A stretch of DNA of 10,869 bases from Candidatus Kerfeldbacteria bacterium (GTDB lineage: Bacteria > Patescibacteriota > Patescibacteriia > Veblenbacterales > UBA10138). The notes below the pieces were generated by a model that was not told the origin of the DNA, did no database searches, and saw only the letters and a list, made by a program, of their open reading frames with translations. Shown here piece by piece: positions 7,454 to 10,869 of this stretch. Numbering within the stretch: the first letter of the stretch is position 1; each line of letters opens with the position of its first letter. Location: NCBI GenBank assembly GCA_016217875.1, contig JACRFN010000092.1:1-10869 (forward strand), given 5' to 3'. A program made the position numbers and the translations under genes.

Positions 7454-7555
7454 GCTTCCGCCAGCACGCCCCGCCAAAGGCGAGGCTCCGCCAGTCGGCG
7501 GGCCGAGGGAAGCGGATCAGCCTCGGGCTGAGGTTATCCCGCTAAGCGGGACAGG
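7454..7555 (+). repeat. GC-rich multi-hairpin insertion in the D-loop of the interrupted tRNA
   Basis: About 100 nt replace the normal D-loop. GCTTCC (7454-7459) pairs with GGAAGC (7508-7513), enclosing CGCC-AAA-GGCG (7472-7482) and CCGCC-AGTC-GGCGG (7488-7501), the latter extended by GGC/GCC past a bulged T. Two perfect hairpins follow: TCAGCC-TCG-GGCTGA (7517-7531) and TCCCGC-TAA-GCGGGA (7537-7551). The last is the same palindrome as at 7674-7690. There is no reading frame of note. Confidence 0.6.
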
Positions 7556-7587
7556 GAGCGCTGCGTTCACATCTGCCCGCCGTATTT

Positions 7588-7662
7588 GGACCCGTAGCTC
7601 AGTGGTAGAGCGTTCGGTTCACATCCGAAAGGTCAGAGGTTCGAGACCTCTCGGGTCCACCA
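7588..7662 (+). tRNA. tRNA-Val, anticodon CAC, CCA encoded
   Basis: A complete 75-nt cloverleaf. Acceptor GGACCCG pairs with CGGGTCC. D-arm GCTC/GAGC carries loop AGTGGTA. Anticodon arm TTCGG-TTCACAT-CCGAA has CAC at 7620-7622, reading the valine codon GUG. The variable loop is AGGTC, and the T-arm AGAGG-TTCGAGA-CCTCT has the conserved TTCGA. Discriminator A and CCA (7660-7662) are encoded. It lies inside the 126-nt segment (7573-7698) that interrupts another tRNA-Val with the same anticodon loop. This copy is presumably the functional one, released by RNase P and 3' processing. Confidence 0.97.
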
Positions 7663-7673
7663 TACTTTGGTAG

Positions 7674-7690
7674 GCCCCGCTAAGCGGGGC
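7674..7690 (+). repeat. Palindromic repeat GCCCCGC-TAA-GCGGGGC after the tRNA
   Basis: A perfect 7-bp hairpin with a TAA loop, followed by CAGG. The core CCCGCTAAGCGGGNCAGG is shared with 7538-7555, inside the D-loop insertion. No T-tract follows, so it is not a standard terminator. Flanking CCCGCC (7576-7581) and GGCGGG (7692-7697) are complementary and would close a helix around the intact tRNA and this hairpin. Confidence 0.6.
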
Positions 7691-7708
7691 AGGCGGGTCG
7701 CAGAGGTC

Positions 7709-7728
7709 GTCCCGATGTACATCGGGAC
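7709..7728 (+). repeat. 20-nt perfect palindrome forming the T-arm of the interrupted tRNA
   Basis: GTCCCGATGTACATCGGGAC is a perfect palindrome. It supplies a 5-bp T-stem in the exact canonical position but puts GATGTACATC where TTCGANN belongs. A related hairpin, CCGATGGACATCGG, occurs at 150-163 in the left repeat. Confidence 0.65.
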
Positions 7729-7766
7729 ATCATCCACCAAATTCGTTCTTGGCGCTAAATGTTGGC

Positions 7767-7773
7767 GGGGGAG
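7767..7773 (+). promoter_or_regulatory. Ribosome binding site deciding the lepB start
   Basis: GGGGGAG ends 10 nt before ATG 7784. It is the only Shine-Dalgarno-like sequence in front of lepB and favours this ATG over the longer frame starting with TTG at 7667, which would run through tRNA and palindrome sequence. Confidence 0.5.
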
Positions 7774-7783
7774 TTATTACTTC

Positions 7784-8347
7784 ATGTTGTCTTATTTAAG
7801 TGGGTTAGGGGTCTTCTTTTGGGAAATCATCAAGGTGACTTTAGTGGCCCTGGCCATTATCTTACCCATTCGTTATTTTTTGGTTCAGCCGTTTTATGTC
7901 AAAGGTGCCTCAATGGAGCCTAGTTTTTACGATCACGATTATTTGTTAATTGATGAAATTAGTTACCGCTTTAGTCCTCCTTCGAGGGCTGACGTCATGG
8001 TTATTCGTTACCCCCGCAACCGCAGTGAATTCTTTATTAAACGTCTGGTGGCCTTGCCAGGAGAGCGTTTAGTCGTCCGCGGCGGCCAGGTATTTATAGG
8101 TCAAAATCAGGCAGAGCCGCAATTGTTAAATGAACCTTATTTAGGAGAGTGGGTGCGTACCAGAGGTGAAGTTGATGTTCGTTTAGGCGCTGATCAATAC
8201 TATGTCTTGGGTGACAATCGCGGTTCGAGTCTTGATTCCCGCAGCTTTGGTCCTATCACCGCGCGCGAGATTGTCGGTCGTACCTGGCTCCGCGCTTGGC
8301 CCTTTGAGCGTTGGACAGTGTTTCGTGGGCAACCAGTCACCCCTTAG
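7784..8347 (+). CDS. lepB: Signal peptidase I
   Basis: The enzyme removes signal peptides from exported proteins at the outer face of the cytoplasmic membrane, using a Ser/Lys dyad. From ATG 7784 the product has 187 residues, the size of a small Gram-positive-like type I signal peptidase. One N-terminal transmembrane helix (about 9-33) is followed by the catalytic serine in GASMEPSF (S43), the ADVMVIRYPRN strand, the catalytic lysine in FFIKRLVALPGE (K86) and the C-terminal box GDNRGSSLDSRSFGPI. The chosen start has a Shine-Dalgarno (7767-7773) and places the membrane helix at the N-terminus. It follows the two tRNA-Val sequences and precedes hisS by 19 nt, probably on one transcript. It would serve exported proteins generally; no specific partner is indicated. 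Confidence 0.97.
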   Translation: MLSYLSGLGVFFWEIIKVTLVALAIILPIRYFLVQPFYVKGASMEPSFYDHDYLLIDEISYRFSPPSRADVMVIRYPRNRSEFFIKRLVALPGERLVVRGGQVFIGQNQAEPQLLNEPYLGEWVRTRGEVDVRLGADQYYVLGDNRGSSLDSRSFGPITAREIVGRTWLRAWPFERWTVFRGQPVTP

Positions 8348-8366
8348 TTTTCTCTATAAATAATAT

Positions 8367-9722
8367 ATGCCGAGTAATGTGGATAAAGCTACGTCGTCTG
8401 TTCAGCCGGCCGTGGCCAAAGTCAAGAGAATTATACCACCTCAATTGGTGCGCGGCATGCGCGATATTCTGCCGCCCGAATGGCGTTGGTGGAATTTTAT
8501 TTGGCAGAAAGTGGAAGCCCAAGCCCGGGCCTATAGTTTTGAACGCTTGGAGACCCCAGTGGTAGAAAAGACCAATTTGTTCACCCGGGCCATCGGTGCC
8601 ACAACTGATATCGTGGAAAAGGAAATGTTTTCCTTTGTCGATCAGTCAGATGATCATCTTTCGTTGCGGCCGGAGTATACGGCTGGCTTGGCCCGGGCTT
8701 ACATTGAACATGGCATGCTTTCGCTGCCCCAACCGGTTAAGCTTTACGCGCTGGGTCCTACTTTCCGCCACGAGCGTCCGCAATCAGGGCGGCTCAGGCA
8801 ATTTTGGCAGTTTGATTTTGAGATTATGGGCGAGGCGGCCGCCGTAGCTGATAGCCAGCTTATTATCCTAGCTGCCGGTTTATTTGAGTCTTTACAATTG
8901 CCGGTTAATGTGCAGATTAACAGTGTGGGTTGTCCCACTTGCCGGGCAGTGTACCGTCAACAGTTGCAGGATTATTATCGCACCAAGAGGTCTGTCATGT
9001 GCGAGGAATGTAAGAAGCGTCTACAGCGCAATCCTTTGCGTCTACTCGATTGCAAGGAAGAGAGCTGCCAAGAGCTTAAAGCCAATGCGCCGCAAATGGT
9101 GGATTATTTATGCGAGATTTGTAAGGCGCACTTTGTCAGATTGCTGGAGCATTTAGACGAGGTCGAGCTGGCTTACCAACTTAATCCTTATTTGGTCCGC
9201 GGTTTGGATTATTACACTCGGACGGTGTTTGAGTTGTGGGGACAAGAAGGCAGCCGCTCGGCCTTGGGTGGCGGCGGCCGTTATGACAATTTGATTAGTG
9301 ATTTGGGCGGCCAGCCCACCCCAGCCGTTGGTTTTGCCGCGGGACTGGAGAGAATAGTTTCCGAATTGAAAGGCCGCGAGATTGAAGTGCCGGCTCCTCC
9401 CGCCCCGGACCTTTTCTTAGCCAGTTTGGGCGAAGCGCCGCGCAAGAAAGCCCTGCGCCTGTTTGAGGAATTGCGGCGCCAGGGCGTACGCGTAACCGAA
9501 AGTTTTACCAAAGACGGCTTGAAGCATCAGCTGGAAATAGCGAATCGCTTAGGTGTAAAGTTTGCCCTGGTTTTGGGTCAGAAAGAATTGATGGACGGTA
9601 CTATTATCGTGCGTGATATGGAAAACGGCATCCAAGAGATTGTGGATTTAAAGAAGGTAGTGAGTGAAGTACAAAAGAGGCTGGCGGCTCATCAGTCCAA
9701 TATCACCCGCGCTACAAACTAA
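8367..9722 (+). CDS. hisS: Histidyl-tRNA synthetase
   Basis: A class II aminoacyl-tRNA synthetase that charges tRNA-His. The 451 residues begin with about 27 extra residues before RGMRDILPPE (29-38). The catalytic core shows RPEYTAGLARA (101-111), motif 2 FRHERPQSG (133-141), the histidine-binding LVRGLDYYTRTVFE (276-289), GGGGRYDNL (301-309) and motif 3 GFAAGLERI (322-330). An anticodon-binding domain covers about 346-440. The insertion domain has eight cysteines in pairs (189/192, 212/215, 229/234, 249/252), which may bind zinc; cysteine-rich versions of this region are known in other bacteria, while E. coli lacks them. The ATG has no Shine-Dalgarno, and the N-terminal extension could be shorter if a non-ATG start is used. 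An intrinsic terminator follows the stop. Confidence 0.98.
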   Translation: MPSNVDKATSSVQPAVAKVKRIIPPQLVRGMRDILPPEWRWWNFIWQKVEAQARAYSFERLETPVVEKTNLFTRAIGATTDIVEKEMFSFVDQSDDHLSLRPEYTAGLARAYIEHGMLSLPQPVKLYALGPTFRHERPQSGRLRQFWQFDFEIMGEAAAVADSQLIILAAGLFESLQLPVNVQINSVGCPTCRAVYRQQLQDYYRTKRSVMCEECKKRLQRNPLRLLDCKEESCQELKANAPQMVDYLCEICKAHFVRLLEHLDEVELAYQLNPYLVRGLDYYTRTVFELWGQEGSRSALGGGGRYDNLISDLGGQPTPAVGFAAGLERIVSELKGREIEVPAPPAPDLFLASLGEAPRKKALRLFEELRRQGVRVTESFTKDGLKHQLEIANRLGVKFALVLGQKELMDGTIIVRDMENGIQEIVDLKKVVSEVQKRLAAHQSNITRATN

Positions 9723-9750
9723 ATTTTCGTTTTACCCAAGGCCATAATTT

Positions 9751-9783
9751 CCACCAGCCGTTTTGGTAAGCTGGCGGGTTTTT
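9751..9783 (+). terminator. Intrinsic terminator after hisS
   Basis: CCACCAGC (9751-9758) pairs with GCTGGCGG (9770-9777) with one A-C mismatch across an 11-nt loop, followed by G and TTTTT (9779-9783). It lies 28 nt after the hisS stop and separates the lepB-hisS unit from the gene at 9925. Confidence 0.75.
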
Positions 9784-9800
9784 AATGCCGTACCTCGGCA

Positions 9801-9829
9801 TTGACAGATTGGTCAAGGTATGCTACACT
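9801..9829 (+). promoter_or_regulatory. Strong sigma70-type promoter with extended -10
   Basis: A perfect TTGACA (9801-9806), a 17-nt spacer and TACACT (9824-9829) preceded by TGC (extended -10). The start is predicted near 9836, giving a leader of about 88 nt. It stands between the hisS terminator and the gene at 9925, so that gene is its own transcription unit. Confidence 0.75.
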
Positions 9830-9839
9830 AATATGTTAT

Positions 9840-9915
9840 GTCTTTTCAAAAATAAAAGAAAAGACCCCGCACCTCGGGCAGAGGTAAAACAAAAATCGGG
9901 CTTTCAGCTCGAAAG
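9840..9915 (+). promoter_or_regulatory. Leader with three small hairpins, the last touching the ribosome binding site
   Basis: GTCTTTTC (9840-9847) pairs perfectly with GAAAAGAC (9858-9865). ACCTC (9871-9875) pairs with GAGGT (9881-9885). CTTTC (9901-9905) pairs with GAAAG (9911-9915), which covers the first half of the Shine-Dalgarno at 9912-9918. The arrangement could modulate translation or protect the 5' end. I match it to no known riboswitch. Confidence 0.4.
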
Positions 9916-9918
9916 GAG
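9912..9918 (+). promoter_or_regulatory. Strong Shine-Dalgarno AAAGGAG
   Basis: AAAGGAG ends 6 nt before ATG 9925 and fixes that start. It is the best ribosome binding site in the window; most other genes have none. Confidence 0.85.
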
Positions 9919-9924
9919 TTAACA

Positions 9925-10812
9925 ATGAAATATGCAAAGTACACCCAAGGGCAGATTGAAGCCCTGTTCAATATCGTCGGCGGCGAGGAAGCTGTTGATG
10001 CCGTACTCCGCGGCGAGAAAGACGTAGTGCTGACGGATGCGATTCTCAAATTCTTCGACAAGAATGGTCGCCGCATCCCGCTGCCCATCTTGCAATACTC
10101 ACACTGCGACCCTGACCGTAGCTTTGGCCTTAAACAGCCGAAGCTCGATTACCTCACACGGTTAGTGCGTATGGCCGAGGCTTTCAACATCACGCCTGAC
10201 ATTCAGGCGGTTGATTTTGAAGCCCAGGCCAAGGCCCTTATCGCCGAGTTGCAGGCATCGGAATTCTTACGCCCACTGCTCAAAGGGGTATACTACCCGC
10301 TCTATATCCCGAAGCTGACCATCGCTGACTACGGCGAAACCATCGAGAACATCCTGCTCGTCGCAGCCGAGCGTGCGTACCAGAAAGAGTTTTCTGGCCG
10401 TCCGTTCACCAATTACCGTAAAAGCATGCTCAAGGGAGAGGTTACTACCATCTCTGGAATGCGCCACGAGCGAATTGTCGAGCGGGCCAAGCAAGGTTCG
10501 CAGGTCGTCATCTACTTCCCGAATCCGCTTCAGGGCTTCTCGGTCTTGGCGCAGCGGGAGCAGGAAACCAGTCTGCCAGAACACTTAAGCATCGCTGGCC
10601 CCTTGGAAACGCTCACGGGAGCTGCAACGTACACTGACTCGATGATGCCCCACTTTCATACCCCTGGGTATGATATGAGTGCGGTTCAATGGCGGCAGCC
10701 TGAGCGGTCGCTCTATCTGTGGGCCAATGATGGCGGGGCGAAGTTCGACTTCAGGGGCGTTCTCGGCATTGCGTTTGTCAAGTATTCTGGCGGTCTTGTC
10801 TTCTCTCGGTAG
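9925..10812 (+). CDS. Uncharacterised soluble protein with GGEE-LRGE N-terminal motif, 295 residues
   Basis: The function is not recognised. The N-terminus QIEALFNIVGGEEAVDAVLRGE (about 9-30) looks like a short helical motif that I associate, from memory, with multi-copy proteins in Candidate Phyla Radiation genomes. A variable charged middle follows. The C-terminus (about 263-295) reads as beta strands (SLYLWANDGGAKFDFRGVLG, then IAFVKYSGGLVFSR). There is no signal peptide or membrane helix, only one cysteine (in YSHCDPDRS), and no evident catalytic motif. Start and expression are well supported by AAAGGAG, a TTGACA-17-TACACT promoter and a structured leader. Isoleucine is mostly ATC here, against mostly ATT in lepB and hisS, suggesting high expression or a different origin. 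It is the only gene in its transcription unit within the window. Confidence 0.9.
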   Translation: MKYAKYTQGQIEALFNIVGGEEAVDAVLRGEKDVVLTDAILKFFDKNGRRIPLPILQYSHCDPDRSFGLKQPKLDYLTRLVRMAEAFNITPDIQAVDFEAQAKALIAELQASEFLRPLLKGVYYPLYIPKLTIADYGETIENILLVAAERAYQKEFSGRPFTNYRKSMLKGEVTTISGMRHERIVERAKQGSQVVIYFPNPLQGFSVLAQREQETSLPEHLSIAGPLETLTGAATYTDSMMPHFHTPGYDMSAVQWRQPERSLYLWANDGGAKFDFRGVLGIAFVKYSGGLVFSR

Positions 10813-10815
10813 TGA

Positions 10816-10869
10816 GGACTTTGGACTTCGGTCGCTTGTCTTTTGGAAAGTGGCCTTTGAACTTTGGTC
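10816..10869. repeat. Degenerate GACTTTGG-type repeats after the last gene
   Basis: GGACTTTGGAC (10816-10826), GACTTCGGTC (10824-10833) and GAACTTTGGTC (10859-10869) are variants of one short word. The second can form a 3-bp hairpin closed by a UUCG tetraloop. There is no T-rich terminator within view. The window ends here, so the extent is unknown. Confidence 0.35.

Larger units (their letters stand above)
7440..7739 (+). pseudogene. Interrupted tRNA-Val(CAC) with insertions in all three loops
   Basis: A complete set of tRNA stems is dispersed over 300 bp. Acceptor GGATGAT (7440-7446) pairs with ATCATCC (7729-7735), followed by discriminator A and CCA (7737-7739). TA is followed by D-stem GCTC (7449-7452) with GAGC (7556-7559). 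Anticodon stem CTGCG (7561-7565), loop TTCACAT (7566-7572, anticodon CAC) and CGCAG (7699-7703) follow, then variable AGGTC (7704-7708) and T-stem GTCCC (7709-7713) with GGGAC (7724-7728). Spacings between stems are canonical (2, 1, 5 and 0 nt), and all 21 pairs are Watson-Crick. The D-loop is 103 nt, 126 nt containing a second tRNA lie between anticodon loop and stem, and the T-loop is GATGTACATC instead of TTCGANN. Without the D-loop/T-loop elbow it is probably not a working tRNA. Perfect stems imply recent disruption or a retained RNA role. Confidence 0.75.

Noticed and set aside
7440..7739. Group I intron or archaeal-type bulge-helix-bulge intron in the tRNA
   Set aside because: The 126-nt insert is too short for a group I core and is mostly taken up by another tRNA; I could not draw a canonical bulge-helix-bulge at its ends.
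7667..7783. A 39-residue N-terminal extension of LepB starting at TTG 7667
   Set aside because: It would translate the palindromes and the 3' half of the interrupted tRNA, starts with TTG without a Shine-Dalgarno, and puts the membrane anchor far from the N-terminus. ATG 7784 has GGGGGAG upstream.
8555..9622. HisRS cysteine pairs as a novel insertion
   Set aside because: The four cysteine pairs align with the normal insertion domain and similar cysteine-rich HisRS proteins are known in other bacteria.
1..10869. CRISPR array, transposase, phage or toxin-antitoxin genes
   Set aside because: No regularly spaced repeats and no proteins of these kinds are visible on either strand.

Overview
The window carries conserved bacterial housekeeping genes together with unusual RNA-level structure. 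Several features point to a Candidate Phyla Radiation (Patescibacteria/Parcubacteria-like) genome: compact genes, mostly without Shine-Dalgarno sequences, short GC-rich palindromes between genes, a LytR-type cell-wall protein with a LytR_C tail, and a lone protein with a GGEE...LRGE motif of a kind I associate with these genomes. This placement comes from gene style and memory, not from a search.

Layout. Positions 1-340 hold the edge of a possible minus-strand gene and a hairpin-rich insertion-like repeat flanked by 17-bp direct repeats. A small unknown protein (359-652, +) converges with a minus-strand cluster read right to left: a LytR-CpsA-Psr protein (7362-5968), der (5964-4606), pth (4568-3990) and mfd (3787-713). 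The pth-mfd gap contains a strong candidate for an independent plus-strand structured RNA of about 205 nt. It has a TTGACA-17-TAAGAT promoter, a 29-position bulge-free helix whose G-U pairs work only on the plus strand, two inner hairpins and an intrinsic terminator.

From about 7440 the plus strand carries the most striking feature. The pieces of a tRNA-Val(CAC) cloverleaf are spread over 300 bp with all four stems perfectly complementary, but with all three loops altered. The D-loop holds about 100 nt of GC-rich hairpins. The anticodon loop is followed by a 126-nt insert that contains a second, complete tRNA-Val(CAC) (7588-7662). The T-loop is replaced by the centre of a palindrome. lepB (signal peptidase I) and hisS (histidyl-tRNA synthetase) follow, ending at an intrinsic terminator near 9780.

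The right end is a separate unit: an extended -10 promoter, a leader with three small hairpins, a strong Shine-Dalgarno and a 295-residue protein of unknown function whose codon choice differs from its neighbours.

Functionally the window joins translation (two tRNA-Val copies, HisRS, Pth, the ribosome-assembly GTPase Der), envelope biogenesis (LCP protein, signal peptidase I) and transcription-coupled repair (Mfd). The tRNA-in-tRNA arrangement and the unassigned plus-strand RNA are the parts most likely to be undescribed.
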